A stretch of DNA of 64,000 nt from Fomitopsis serialis (GCF_022376445.1 NW_025954962.1:1426001-1490000); one strand, 5' to 3'; positions 24,601-36,341 are shown, counted from the first letter of the stretch. Notes: generated from the letters alone by a model not told the origin. Numbers and translations are program-made.

Positions 24601-24849
24601 ATTGCAAGGAGAACAAGGTGCGTAGGCAGTGAGCCGGCAGTTAAGCCTGAGGAACATACACACAAGTTGCGCAAGGCTCTCGATGTCCCCGACTTCAAGA
24701 CAATAATGCGTATGTTTCAGATTGTGTATGGTAGGACTCGGCACTCGTAACACTCACATTCTGCCAATACCTACAGGAGTCGTCAAGTCCACGAAGGTGA
24801 CGAAATGAAGCGCAGCAGCCAAGAAATGTCGGCGAGCGGCGGGCGCGTG

Positions 24850-25080
24850 TGAGTGAGACGAAGGCGTGAAACGGGTGCAAGTGCGGTATGCAGGGTGCGG
24901 GCGGGCGTGGTACGTAGGAAGCGGGTGGGCGTAGTGTGCAGGTGGTGTGTGGGGTGGTTGGGCGGGAGCGCGTGGGCGCGGTATGCGGGCGTCGGGCGTG
25001 GCATGCGGGTGGTACGCAGGGTGTGGGCGCGCGGGCGCGGTATCCAGGGCGCGGGCGGCGCAGGACGCGGGCAATGTATA
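24850..25080. repeat. G-rich quasi-tandem block of the transposon
   Basis: Repeats of a gggcgtggtacgcggg-like unit of about 15-25 bases with drift. The composition is roughly the complement of the C-rich block to its left, so the two could pair in single-stranded form. Confidence 0.55.
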
Positions 25081-25281
25081 CACGATAATTGTATTATTTT
25101 TCTGGCAGCTAGTGCAATACAGGAGCATCTAGCAATATGCCCGGATCTGCTCCCAGCTGCATACACGTAATTTTCACCCTCAGAGCAGCTCCGAGCATCT
25201 TGAAAAATGCAAAAAGTCCGGATTTCATGCTCCAGGCTGCTCGGAGCTGCTCGCAGATGTCCTTTTGACAGCGGCCCCACC

Positions 25282-25334
25282 GAGCAGCTCCGAGCATCTC
25301 AGAGCATCTCCCAGCAGATGCGTTTTTCACTGGG
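25282..25334 (-). repeat. Right terminal inverted repeat of the DNA transposon
   Basis: Inverted partner of 23048-23100; ends ...TTTTTCACTGGG directly before the target duplication. Confidence 0.8.
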
Positions 25335-25341
25335 CCTGACA
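25335..25341. repeat. Right target-site duplication (CCTGACA)
   Basis: Identical to 23041-23047. Confidence 0.75.
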
Positions 25342-25492
25342 GACGGAGTTCGCGGCACGACTCCGGGGACGCGGACGCGTTGAGATCTCGATCGGGGCAC
25401 GTGGGGTAATACTACGCCAAGCGTGACCTCACCTGTCTGTCGGCTTTTACAGCTGCTCGCTGCTGCCACTACCCTGCCAGTCGTCGCGCAGC

Positions 25493-27288
25493 ATGTACCG
25501 CTCGTCCCACCTCGCCCGCCGCCTCGCGTCGCGGCCCGCCCCCGCCGCTGCACCCGCTCCCTCTCCCAGCTCAACTCCGTCACAGAGGCCGACCTCGCGC
25601 ACTTCTCCCAGATCCTGCCCCCGACCGCCATCCTCTCTACGCTCTCCTCCACCCCCGCCGCCGACCTCGAGCCATTCAACAATGACTGGATGAATAAGTA
25701 CCACGGCCGCTCCACCACCGTCCTCCGCCCGCATACGACCCAGCAAGTTAGCGCAATCGTCAAGCACTGCAACGAGCGCCGCATAGGCATCGTACCCCAG
25801 GGCGGGAACACGGGCCTCGTCGGCGGCGGCGTGCCCGTCAAGGACGAGCTCGTGCTTAGCTTGGGAAACATGAGCAGCGTAAGGGGTTTCGATGATGCGT
25901 CGGGTGTGTGCGCGGTTCTCCGCTTGTTGGGAGGTGCGGGGACTTAGATCGGTTCTGCGTGCAGGTATCCTGGTGGCGGACGCGGGGTGTATCCTACAGT
26001 CATTATCTGATTTTCTCCTTCCTCACGACCACATCGTGCCGCTTGACCTTGGGGCAAAGGGCAGGTACGTTGAGCTGAAAGTAGCCCATACAACGTACTA
26101 AAGGCGTGCTCTCCAGCTGCCAGATCGGTGGTAACGTCTCGACAAACGCAGGCGGTCTCCGCCTACTGCGATACGGTTCGCTGCATGGGTCCGTCCTCGG
26201 GCTCGAGGTAGTCCTTCCGGACGGCACGATCCTCGACCAGCTGACCAGCCTGCGGAAAGACAACACCGGCTACGACCTGAAACAGCTCTTCATCGGCGCA
26301 GAAGGCACCCTCGGCGTCGTCACCGGTGTCTCCATCCTCACCGCGGCTGCGCCGCAAGCGTCGAACAACATGATGCTCGCGCTTCCGGCCTTTAGCAACG
26401 TCCTGCCGCTGTACAAGGAGGTGAAGCGGCAGTTGGCGGAGATCCTATCGGCGTTCGAGTTCATTGACCGGAGGGCCTACGACTTGGCCGTGAAGCACGG
26501 ACAGGGGAGGGCGCTGGACGAGGCAGACGTGGAGGGCGCGGACTGCTTCGTGCTCGTAGAGACGAGCGGGAGCAACCGAGAGCACGACGAGCAGGTAAGT
26601 CCTTCGCGTGTACAGACCTGAGCGACTGATCCGAAGGACACCGCCGCGCAGAAACTCAACAAGCTTCTCGAAGACCTGATGGAGCAGGAACCCTCACTCA
26701 TCAACACAGGAGTGCTCGCGACGTCCCCCGCGCAATTCTCTTCGCTCTGGGCAATCCGCGAGGGCTTGACCGAGGCTGTGGGCAAGGAGGGCAAGGCGTA
26801 CAAGTACGACATCTCGGTGCCGCAGGTTAAGTTCAAGGAGGTTCTTGACATCACGAGGGATCATTTGGCGTCGAAGGGCTTGATGCATGACGAGGCGGTG
26901 AAGCACGTCGTTGGGTACGGTCATGTGGGCGATGGTTAGTGTTCCTGGGGCCGACGCGGGGCGGTGTTGCTGATGATTGACTCAAAGGTAACCTGCACCT
27001 GAACGTCGTTGCGAACGCGTATACGCCGGAGATCGAGGCTGCGCTTGAGCCCTTCGTGTATGAGCTCGTCGGTGAGTACCCCTTTCCCACATCTGATACA
27101 GCCCATTTTTGACGCGATGCGCAGCCAAGTACCAAGGTTCGATATCGGCGGAGCACGGCATCGGTGTGATGAAGACGCACGCGCTGCCATACTCGAAGAA
27201 CGCGGTGAGCATCGAGTGGATGAAGAGGGTCAAAAACCTGTTCGACCCGAATGGGATCATGAACCCCGGGAAGGTGCTGGAGTTGTAG
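25493..27288 (+). CDS. Mitochondrial FAD-linked D-2-hydroxyacid dehydrogenase (D-2-hydroxyglutarate/D-lactate type)
   Basis: The ATG at 25493 gives [19 protein letters not shown], an Arg/Ser/Ala-rich mitochondrial presequence. The FAD-binding (PCMH-type) domain reads [52 protein letters not shown], then [20 protein letters not shown] and [14 protein letters not shown]. The C-terminal FAD-oxidase domain follows: [51 protein letters not shown] and [15 protein letters not shown]. These match D-2-hydroxyglutarate and D-lactate dehydrogenases that pass electrons into the respiratory chain. The two activities cannot be separated by eye. There are five introns. The presequence and the catalytic frame differ by one base in the C run at 25539-25543, likely a lost base. 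Its 5' flank begins 150 bp right of the transposon. Confidence 0.85.
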
Positions 27289-27524
27289 GGTGTTCTGGTC
27301 TTCACGGTTGTAGCGGTATCGGTCGCATGTACTGTTAGTCTTTTGGCATGTACATATTTTTGCATAGCTGTTGTGTATGCATACTGCTTTTGCACGGTAT
27401 TTCACTCGATGACAACAGACGCCGGGCAGATCGCGTGACGTGTGTGGCTGGGCGGTAGCCAGGACCCTAACCTGATGGGGCGAAGGGAAACTCTAACCCC
27501 CTCCCAAGGTTATCCATCCCCGCC

Positions 27525-29590
27525 ATGGTCAGTCCCGCCGCCAGTCCCCCGTCCGCCCGCGCTGACCTGCCCCGTCCACAGCCCATCTTCCAGGACAGCA
27601 CCGGGCTCGCCACCAAGTTCTTCATCCAGAAGGACATCCCGCACGAGATCCAGGCCGACGTCTGCGAGACCATCGCTGTCCGTCTCTCTTCCTCTCTTCT
27701 GTGTGCGTCCCTTTTCTGAACGGCCTCTGGTAGACACTCGGCGGCAGGGTGGAGGCGAAGGTGCCGCGCGCCGGGTACATCCTCATCCAGCCTGGGACCG
27801 CCGAGGAGGAACGCCTCCGTCTCTGCTGGGCGAGCCCCGACCGCCCCGACCGCTACTTCGTGCCCTACACCTTCGTCGAGGCGTGCAAGATACATGGCAT
27901 ACTCTTGAAGCAGATTTTCATACACGACGGGCAGCCGATAAGGATGCACATCGACTCCAGCATCGCGAACGTCAACGTGCGGGCCACATTGAGTGCGCGC
28001 ATCATGGTGAGTCGCCGTCCCCTCTGTCTATCTTGCTGCTCCTCGAGACGGGCGCGACGCCCTCTCGTCGAGCCTCTGCGTGTGCACCGGTCTGCCCGCG
28101 CTGTCGGGGCACGTTGCGCTGATCACACGCGCGTTCCCACAGCACTCCGGTGGCGATCCCACCGCCTCCGCCCAGTCCGCACGCGTCATCCTCGCCGACC
28201 CGAACACGGACATCTTCCACCACCTCGTCAAGACGTACCAGGGCGAGTCCGACAAGTACGTCGAGTCCTACCTGTGGGTGAAACGGTGCATCGAGAAGGG
28301 CCAGGTCATCTACACCCCTGTGATCTACAAGAACCCCGGCGGACGCCGGCCTGGCGAAGAGTGAGCATTAACGCGTGTGTCGTGGCGCGAACAAGCTGAC
28401 GGGAGCGTCGTACAGGCGGACTCAGTTTTCGGACGACGATGAGGAGCACCTGTGCGATTGGATCGCAGCCAAGATTCCGTACAAAAAGACGGGCGGCAGG
28501 ACGGGAAACAGGCTGTATCAACAACTCTGCGAAATGGTGCGTCCCTCGATTCGCCCCCCTCCCGCAGTCACTGACGTCTGCCACCCAGGCGAGCGACCCA
28601 GAGTACGCCTGGGTGACGCGGCACACCTGGCAGTCCTGGCGCGAACGCTACAAGAAGAACGCCGCGCGGCTCGACGCGAAGATCTCCGAAATCGTCGAGC
28701 AGAAGAAGCCCGCGCACGGCGCGAAGGGCCAGTACGGCTACGTCCGTGCGCCCGAGGAGAAGCCGCGGCGCATCCGGATCAAGAAGGGGTCGCCGAGCAG
28801 CTTCAACGCGGGCGGCAGCGGCGCGGCGGGGCCCTCGAGCGTGTCGTCGGACATGCAGGAGCTGGAAAACTTCCCGCCCGTCCCGATGCCCGTCGTCCCC
28901 GGCGTGCTCGCCGCCGTCCCCCACGGCCCTGGGCAGGGCTACAACGCCCATATGAACATGAACATGAACATGCACATGAACGGGATGCACGGGATGCCGG
29001 GGATGATGTACCCTGGGGGCCCACCGCCCGGGCCCCCGCCGATGGGCATGCAGGGCAACCCGCCGATGGCGGCGCTGACCCCGGAGACGGCGCGCCAGCA
29101 CGCGACGGAGGAAGAGATGGAGGACGACGAGAGCGAGTGGCAGATCCGCGTCGGCGACGCGAACGCGCCCCAGCCTGCGTGGGCGAAGCGGAAGCAGGAG
29201 GCGGAGGGCTCGGACCATGGAGGGAGCAAGAGGCAGCGCACGAGGTGCGTGTCTTGTCTGTCTGACTGTCGTGCTCGTTTGCTGACGATGGAGCTGGGTA
29301 GCGGGAGTCCGCCACAGCAGCTAGAGCCCGGGCCTGCGCCGCCTGACGCGCTCGCCCAGCAGGCTGGATCTGCTGCGCCGGCAGAGCAAGCTCAAGATAT
29401 ACCTGAGGGAGCACGAGTGGACTCGCCATGCGTCGACCCGAGTCTGAGTGTGAACGACATCGCACATGAGTTCCGATTCACACTGGAGGAAGTGGAGGAG
29501 TACTACGCGAAATACCAGGACATCGCTCGCACGAGAGCACGCTTCAGGAAGATGCGAGACGTCCTTGCTGCTCTCGAAGACGACGACTAG
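27525..29590 (+). CDS. rap1: Telomere protein Rap1 (BRCT-like region, Rap1-type Myb domain)
   Basis: The N-terminal exons read PIFQDSTGLATKFFIQKDIP, LGGRVEAKVPRAGYILIQPG, YFVPYTFVEACKIHGILL, and later ESYLWVKRCIEKGQVIYTP, a BRCT-like arrangement. The Rap1 Myb domain follows over two exons: RTQFSDDDEEHLCDWIAAKI, PYKKTGGRTGNRLYQQL, YAWVTRHTWQSWRERYKK. The HTWQSWRERY signature is diagnostic of the TERF2IP/Rap1 family. A Met/Asn/Gly/Pro-rich linker (28930-29090) leads to an acidic region and a C-terminal helical block (DIAHEFRFTLEEVEEYYAKY, FRKMRDVLAALEDDD). Rap1 joins shelterin at chromosome ends. The start at 27525 is the first ATG of the exon frame, but an extra 5' exon is possible because a GT lies two bases on. 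Five introns are likely. Confidence 0.75.
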
Positions 29591-29910
29591 TTCAATTTTG
29601 CCTCTCATAAGCGTACATCCTGCCCCAGGCTTGCAATTTCTTGAATGTTGTTTGTTGTATATTACTGCATATTCCACATATATCCGAACACTTTTGGTGG
29701 AGCGTTGTGTCTCGACAGTGTTGGGCTTAACAGTCGACAAGTCGTCTTACGGTACCAGCTAGTGTTGGGTATTGGAAACCCTAGACTTGCTGCCATAGCG
29801 GAACAACCGCTGGAGATGTATTCAAACACTTCATATAACCGCTACCCGAATCAAGCCTGCTAAGTTACAAACGGACGAGCGAGTGTTATGGGTCGACTTC
29901 CGTAAGTAAC

Positions 29911-31394
29911 TTATAGTCCGCCGCGCGAACGGGAGCCGATGGACTTTCGTAAGGCTTGCGGCGCCTGCGAAGGTCTGCGTGAGCGTGTTGGCCTCTTCAA
30001 GAGTAACAAACACTTACTTCTCTCCAGCGGCAGCGGATGGGAACGAGCTGAAGAGATCAGGGTGCTTCGGGAATGGAGACTCACTGCACAGAATATGACT
30101 CGAAGCTGCACAACTAGCGGCACACGACAGCCACGCACCTGAAGTACGGATGCTTCAGCGCGTCCACGGCAGATATCCGCATCTCCGGGTCGTACGTCAA
30201 CAAGCGCGACATCAGGTCGATGCCCGCCGCAGTGATGTACTGGAACTTCTGGCGCAGCTGCGGCGGCTGTGGCGGCGGCAGCGTGATCGACTTCGCGAGC
30301 GGGAGGGTGTGGTAGTCCGGCCACGAATGCGTCGTCGGCGGCCCGAGGAGCTTGAAGACCATCGACAGCAGCTCGATCTCGCCCTTCGCCTGGAAGAGCG
30401 GCTCCTTCAGAAGCAGTTCAGCAAAGATGCACCCCACGGACCACATGTCGATGGCCGTGGAGTACGTCGTGGCACCGAGGAGGATCTCGGGCGCGCTGCG
30501 TCGGGACGGGGAGGGTGATAGTGTTGTACACGGCCGGAGAGGCAGTTGCAGACTTACCGGTACCAGAGTGTCACGACGAGCTGCGTCAGGCCCCCGACGC
30601 CGACTGGGTCTCCGTAGCGGCGGGCGAGCCCAAAGTCGGCGACCTTGATGGTGCCACGGTTGTTCATGAGCAGGTTGCTCGTCTTCAGGTCTCGATGGAG
30701 GATCCAACGCTCGTGGCAGTGGGCAACTGCAGAGAGCAGCTGTAGCAACAGAGTCTTGATTTCGGATTGCAGGAAGGGCGCAGGCATCGTGGTGAGGAGC
30801 GTCTTGAGGTCGTGCTCAATAAAGTCCATCACGATGAAAACCCTCCATGGCATTGCTCAGATGGTCTACGGCGGTACACGACGTATCTGACACGTACTGT
30901 GTCAATGTATCTCCCACCACCACTTCTCGTATCCCCACCACGTTCTCGTGCTTGCACACCATGAGCGAGTTGATTTCCCGCAAGGCGGTGATCGGGAACC
31001 CGTTCTTTTCCTCATCCAGCTTGAGCTTCTTCAGAGCTACAATGTCTCCTGTCTCCTTGTCCCTCGCACGGAAGACGACGCCATACGAGCCCTCCTCGAT
31101 CGAGTTGAGCCTCTCGTAGCAATACACCGAGCGAGACGGCATCAGCGGTGGGTGCAATGTCCGAGGAGGTACGTAGATGCTATGCGGTGGTCGCTGGTGC
31201 GCTGGTGCTGCTCGTCGTGGCCCGACAGGTGTACCTGCAGAGAGCTGCTCCGGTGCGGGCGATACCTTCGCTGATCTTGTCTTCGACCGACGCTTGAGGG
31301 GCTGGTGCACTTGCTCGAGCTGGGCAGTCTCGTCTTCAGTGTCCCAGCGAGAGCGCTTTCGGGATGGTGTGGATGGACCTGCGCTGTCCGTCAT
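29911..31394 (-). CDS. cdk11: Cyclin-dependent kinase CDK11 (PITSLRE class)
   Basis: The start at 31394 gives [17 protein letters not shown] and a basic Pro/Ser-rich extension of about 95 residues. The kinase domain begins [20 protein letters not shown] (Gly loop) and [20 protein letters not shown] (catalytic Lys and cyclin-binding helix). After an intron it reads [32 protein letters not shown] (HRD loop), [11 protein letters not shown] (DFG) and VVTLWYR. A further intron precedes [20 protein letters not shown]. The ALKHPYFR end is followed by [11 protein letters not shown] and a basic tail. [18 protein letters not shown] and the YFRESPFP end match CDK11 over CDK9/10, although the helix reads PITALRE rather than PITSLRE. 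CDK11 acts with cyclin L in transcription and splicing and tunes Mediator. All motifs are intact and no frame repair is needed. Confidence 0.88.
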
Positions 31395-31920
31395 GAGATT
31401 GCAAGGGGATGTCTAACGTCGAGTGAAGTGCGTTCAAGCGTTCAAGTTCAAGTTTGGTGTAAGCAACTCGGAGTTGCAGGAAGGCGCCCGAGCAGGTGAC
31501 GGGCGCTTGTAATCATTTGAAGAGTGAAGCAGGTTGCACTAGGTTGCACTGTTCCAACTCGAAATCGGAACGGCTACAGGCTACACTTCCAGAATATACG
31601 AGCTATCGCACTGTAGGAACCAATATATATTGCTTCATTTGAATGAGTGCTTGATACACCCGAGCCGTCCCCGCAGAAGTCAATACCTACATCGCGTCAA
31701 TGCCTCGGAGTCGCGACGTCCCGCGTCCGTCGACATCGAGCTAATGATTAATCGATTATGCGCGGGGCCGATCCCGTGCTATAGGGTCCCTTGCCCCCCA
31801 GGCTCGTGCGGACGCAGCAGAAGCGCTAGCACGGCGACTGGGGTGTAGGTACTAACCTATTCGAACTCTTGTAAGCGCGTATCCGAGTCGCAACCTAATA
31901 CAAGTACAAAGAACTTACCT
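31395..31920. other. Intergenic region upstream of CDK11
   Basis: 526 bp between the CDK11 start and the F-box gene stop. It includes the CDK11 promoter, with TTCAAG-type words repeated near 31430-31460. No gene seen. Confidence 0.4.
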
Positions 31921-33521
31921 CTACCGGTGCAGGTATTCCGTCGTACGCCATTCCTCCCGCTCGTGGGTAGAATGCATCCAGGTCTCGCCATCAGGATAGA
32001 TCACGCCCGTTGTACGTGTGCCGCGAAATTGCATCTGCAGAATTTTGCAGAATTTCTGCGGCAGATCCTGTCTCGACGTCGTCACCGTAATCGACAGTTG
32101 GATATTGCGCAGCGGGCATCCGACTGCTTTCCTCGCCTCCGCGAGAGCAGCGACTTCACATAGGAGGTCGTGACCGTGCGCACCGGATAAAATGAGACAC
32201 TCCAAAGCAGGCAGCAAGGCTCCTGCTGGCGTAGAATGCCCGGCGCGAAGTTCGCGTACGAATGCGACGACATCAGGACCACTGAAAACGAGGTGCCGGA
32301 TACAAGGGAATGCGGCGACAAAATGGCGTAGGCGTTTGAGGACAAGTGACGGATTATTTGTCGAGATAGCATGGATTTCGAGCCCGAGCCATCGTAATCG
32401 AGGAAGCCTCGCAACGACAGGAGTTAAAGCCGTGGTTCCTTCGAAGCAGTCGCCCAGGACATCCACACCATCGACATGCAGGTCCTCGACCTGCAACCTT
32501 TCCAGCTCGGGAGCCTCTAGAAGCTGTAGAAACTGGACAAAGCATCTTGCGCCACTGATTCGTAAACCTCGAAGTGAAGAGAAACGAAGGGGGCTCCTAG
32601 TGTTTTCGCCCTCGTGCCAGTCCGCAGTGCACTGGTCGACAAATGCCAGGTGTGTGAGACCTGCGGCAACCGCAGCAAGCAGTCGGACGTCCTTCGTCAT
32701 GCAGGGGCCTGCGATAACTGAGAATTCGCGCATGGAGAATGCGTTATCAAGGTTCGACGAGGACAAGCTGCAACCCCGAAGTTCGATCCGCTGCAGCGAA
32801 GGTGCTCCTCCTCTGAAGATGTCCAACACCGGAGGGACGTGCCAGTCGTCCTTGGAACTCCTATACCCATCCAAGCATATGATCTCCAGGCTTTCGAGCC
32901 TTGGGACGGCCAATTTGGCAAGACCACCTCGAATTGTGGTGAACGGCCCTGACGTTGAAGGCGCCACAATACGTAGCCCGCACCAACGCTTGTGTTCCGC
33001 GACGATCACGTACAGCAGCGTCTCGAGGTTGTCTGAGGATTCTAAGTCTGAATCGCGAAGCGTCAGGTGAAAGTCAAGGCAGGGAGGAGCCGATCCTTCG
33101 GAATTAATAAGATTCTGGGACGTCGCTCGCGCCACCAATAGTCGTACGAAGTCCATAGGCATCCTGCACGAGAGCCGCAACGTGGTCCATAGAAGTGGAT
33201 ATTGAAGCGCCACATCCCTCCACCTCCGACAGGCACTAGACACCAGGAACTGCGAGGGAAGCTTGCACGAACACTCTTCGCCTCGTAGTCGCAGCGGCGC
33301 CATACGGCATTTCTTGCAGTCATCAATCCTCGTCGCAAAGAGGAAGATGCGCAGCATGATCTCGACGGGCATGGCATGGATGTGAGTGTGTATCGCATAT
33401 CGCCTAGTCTAACAAGCATGTCAGTCGGGCACTTGTCAAGACCAGTCCTACATGGCGACGCCACAAGCTGGCAACTCACCAGGTTCGCCACCTTCAAGGC
33501 GACTCGTCTGAAGGTAAGCAT
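31921..33521 (-). CDS. F-box protein with leucine-rich-repeat-like body
   Basis: A two-exon model is favoured. Exon 1 starts at 33521 (MLTFRRVALKVANL), then an intron from gtgagttg to gttag joins in phase 0 to TRRYAIHTHIHAM. The F-box follows directly: MPVEIMLRIFLFATR, FLVSSACRRWRDVALQYPLL and WTTLRL. The remaining 420 residues show repeated Leu-rich blocks (LESLEIICLDGY, LQRIELRGCSLSSSNL, LRGLRISGARCFVQFLQLL, LERLQVEDLHVDGVDVLG, LRWLGLEIHAIS). Agaricomycetes encode large families of such proteins, which link Skp1-Cul1 ubiquitin ligases to unknown targets. The single long exon is undisturbed. The substrate is unknown. Confidence 0.75.
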
Positions 33522-34783
33522 GTTGCTGGATACTTCCGGGCATCATGTGGTGCCTCTCTTATAAATCCGAGAACCCGTACAGAAGGGGGTGACTGTGTGC
33601 ACTAGAGTCGCACTAACGCGAGAACAATCATTAGATGGCCTACCTGCGCCCAGACGACTGGATAAAATCCTATCAAGAGGCAGCACGCATGACATCGCCC
33701 CTGTTTCACGCCTTCAGATATGCTCGAGAACATGCGATATGAGTAGCCGAAGTTGTTTGGGTTCTACAAGGAAGCTGTCCACAGATACGATGCGTGTTTG
33801 ACCGGCCGCCTTCCGCTGACGACGTCCATCTGGAAGAGGTTGGGACCCCTCGACGAGACACCTGTTACCGAGCGGCCCAGAGTTACACATTGGCCTAAAA
33901 AGGGAGGTTAATGAAGAGGTATTCCGGTAGCAGTGTGATCTGTTATGCGTCTTCGTTAATGTTGAAGACTAGAAATGAGGACTTTAGTGGGCTTCAGTCC
34001 ATGTATGTACGTGACAAGCTTCAGAATCCGACGCCGACGCGTCGCTTCACGGTCACATGATACCGTCTGCACTGAGTCCGAGCGGCAAGCCTGCTGCTTG
34101 CCAACTCCGAGTCGTCATGATCACTCAGTTTCACCGTCGCACCGACTCCAATGGCCCCACTGGAAGCTCACGTAATATACCGACCCTCTCTCAGTGCTTC
34201 AACGTTCAGCGTTCAGGGTCTGGTTCACTTCTTAAGCCCTCACAAACTTACTCGTCAAAACCATGCATGATACCACGACGCGGATTCACCGTTCAAACGT
34301 TCAACATTCAGCCTCTTAGCCTGTTTCCCCCCCCATGCCCAGGAATCAACCTCTATTCAAAGCTACCGGGCACTCGAGCACCCTGGCTTCCATCTAAGTT
34401 ACCATCGGTGTCGGCTCCAGTTGATGTTCGACTCACAAGAGAACTGCGATGTCCTGAACTCAAAGTATCTTATCTAAGGTTACGAGACTCTCGGAAGTTG
34501 CTCCTCTCTCCACAACAAAACAGGCAGCGGTCAGCCGACGAAGATACTGTACACCCAGTGACCGCACGTTCCCTCCGCTTCAGGCGAGACCCTGACCGGA
34601 CCTCGTCCTCGCGCTAGATCCACTGCGTGTAAGTACGTACATTCAGCCTATCGTGTCTAAGCTTCCGTACATCTACTCACGAGGGACCTCTGCGACGTCC
34701 AGCACGTGTGATAAGGTTGGTGACAACTAGGTTTGTCGCAGTTGCGTAGTGCCCCTCTAACACGACCTTTCGACAGAGCCATC
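33522..34783. other. Divergent intergenic region, no gene recognised
   Basis: 1.26 kb between the F-box start and the coiled-coil gene start. A 186-codon open frame (34057-34617) has no domain and is not supported. CGTTCAA/CGTTCAG words cluster at 34198-34315. Confidence 0.4.
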
Positions 34784-36341
34784 ATGTCGACCAAGGCTAC
34801 CAGTGGCCAAGATACGGAGCAGGCATCATCGCTCACCAACGAAGTTGTCTTAGCAATGGCCAATGAGTTGAAGCGGCTGCGACAGCAACTGAACGAGCGC
34901 GACAAGGATAAGCCAGAGGTTAGTTCGCATGCTCCACTTCCCCCGTTGTCGGTCCCTCCATGTACTGATTCTGAAACATTGTGCAGGGCGACCGCGTAGC
35001 TGAGACGCGAGACCTTCAAAAGGAGAATGAACGGATTCAACGCGAATTGACTGTCAAAAGTTCGCATGGACTCTCAGAGCAGACACATGCGTCGACGTAC
35101 GACTCACTTCGGCATCAGCTTGACGAGGTGCTGCAGGCACGAGATGAAGAATTGAATTTACATGTAGGTCAGACAGCTATTTGGTGAAGGTTCAGCTCAG
35201 TTCATTGCTCTCGCCAGGCAGAAGTAGTGAGAGGTATGAAGGCAGAGATAGCCACTTTGAGGAATCACTATGAAGAGTTCAAGGCGTCTCTCAAGGTGAA
35301 TAATTCATCTCGATATATTCGATAGCTTGTCTAGGCCTGACACACTGCCTTCCAAGGTCGGCCATGGGCTCACCGGGAATGAACGTCACGACCCAGGAGT
35401 ACTTCCGGCTGTATCAAATGCTGTAAGTAGGCTCATATGCACACGGCACTGTTCACACGTTGACGATGATCGTGACAATGTATTGGCAGGAAACCGTTAA
35501 CGAGACGAAGTTCAGCCCGTATAACTTCCTCGAGCTTCAGGATGGTCGCGGGGGTCACGGGAGTGAGCGACCGCCTCTCTGCATCTATGACAGCCCTCCC
35601 GGCTTGAACCTCTGGGCAGCCGTGCGCAAGGCAAGCACATCAGACTCCGCTCGCGACTCGATGGCTGACATGGTTTTGAATGTACAGGAGCTCTCGGACC
35701 CATCGTATGTATTGTGAACTTGGGCCGTTTCGTTTCACACAACAGCTGACATCGTTATACTAGTGTCCTTGATGGAATTCTGCACGTAAACCCGGACAGC
35801 ATCATCTGGCATCATGATGGAGACAAACGCTGTCTGTTGCTGTATGCATCGCAGCGCTTTAGCTTGTGCGACAAGGGTGCATGGAAGTCCGAGGGATGTA
35901 TACTGACCCTTGGAAGAGGCGACACGCGAGAGCTGGTCTGCAAATCAGAGAAGGCTTGGTCATATTGCGGCCAATATAACTGCGTTGACGTTTCCGATAT
36001 ATCCGAGGAGGATTTGCGCTCTCTTCATCCGCGGGTGCGTCCTTTTGCTATCTGTATGCGCATCTCAGCCTAACAAACCCCAGCATACTCTTATGAATGC
36101 GATCGCGCAGCGAACGACATCCTCGAGCACCAAAGGTGGGCAACCAACACATGTTGGGAAGCTGGTGCGAGAGATGTACCGCAGCGGGGCCCTCACCGTC
36201 CGATGCTATGGTATGGAATTGCTTAAGCGAGATGAGGCCCTCGACAACGCATTGGAGAAATGTGCGATCCGCCGCGCCGACAAGAAGCGTACCTCGGACG
36301 ATGGAGAGGAAGGTTCTCGCAAGAAGCAGAAATCATTGTGA
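34784..36341 (+). CDS. Uncharacterised protein: N-terminal coiled coil plus conserved-looking C-terminal domain
   Basis: The ATG at 34784 begins MSTKATSGQDTEQASSLTNE. Coiled-coil segments follow in separate short exons: MANELKRLRQQLNERDKDKP, LQKENERIQREL, YDSLRHQLDEVLQARDEEL and GMKAEIATLRNHYEEF. After TTQEYFRLYQML a larger exon has PYNFLELQDG, RPPLCIYDSPPGLNLWAAV and MVLNVQELSDPS. The C-terminal domain reads LHVNPDSIIWHHDG, RFSLCDKGAW, WSYCGQYNCVDVSDISEEDL and YRSGALTVRCYGMELLKRDE, ending in a basic tail (EEGSRKKQKSL). The W-x-Y-x-G-x-Y block recalls a lineage-restricted basidiomycete domain (possibly DUF6697), but I cannot confirm this from sequence. No catalytic motif is visible. Six or seven introns are inferred. 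Confidence 0.6.

Larger units (their letters stand above)
23048..25334. mobile_element. Non-autonomous DNA transposon with long terminal inverted repeats
   Basis: The two ends are inverted copies over at least 53 bp. The left end begins CCCAATGGAAAACGCATCTG and the right end, read inward, begins CCCAGTGAAAAACGCATCTG, with about five mismatches in 53. Inside each end are repeated short GAGCAGCTC/GAGCATCT-type motifs, especially 25130-25330, typical of subterminal transposase-binding repeats. The 7-bp repeat CCTGACA flanks both sides. The interior has no transposase-like frame. 23400-24600 is C/T-rich low-complexity sequence, and 24850-25080 is G-rich and quasi-tandem. Removing the element leaves only about 250 bp between the WD40 start (22955) and the dehydrogenase start (25493), a normal divergent promoter here. 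The superfamily is unclear: a 7-bp duplication fits no common family perfectly. Confidence 0.75.

Noticed and set aside
34057..34617. 186-codon plus-strand frame as a gene
   Set aside because: No domain, no coherent start context, and composition unlike neighbouring genes.
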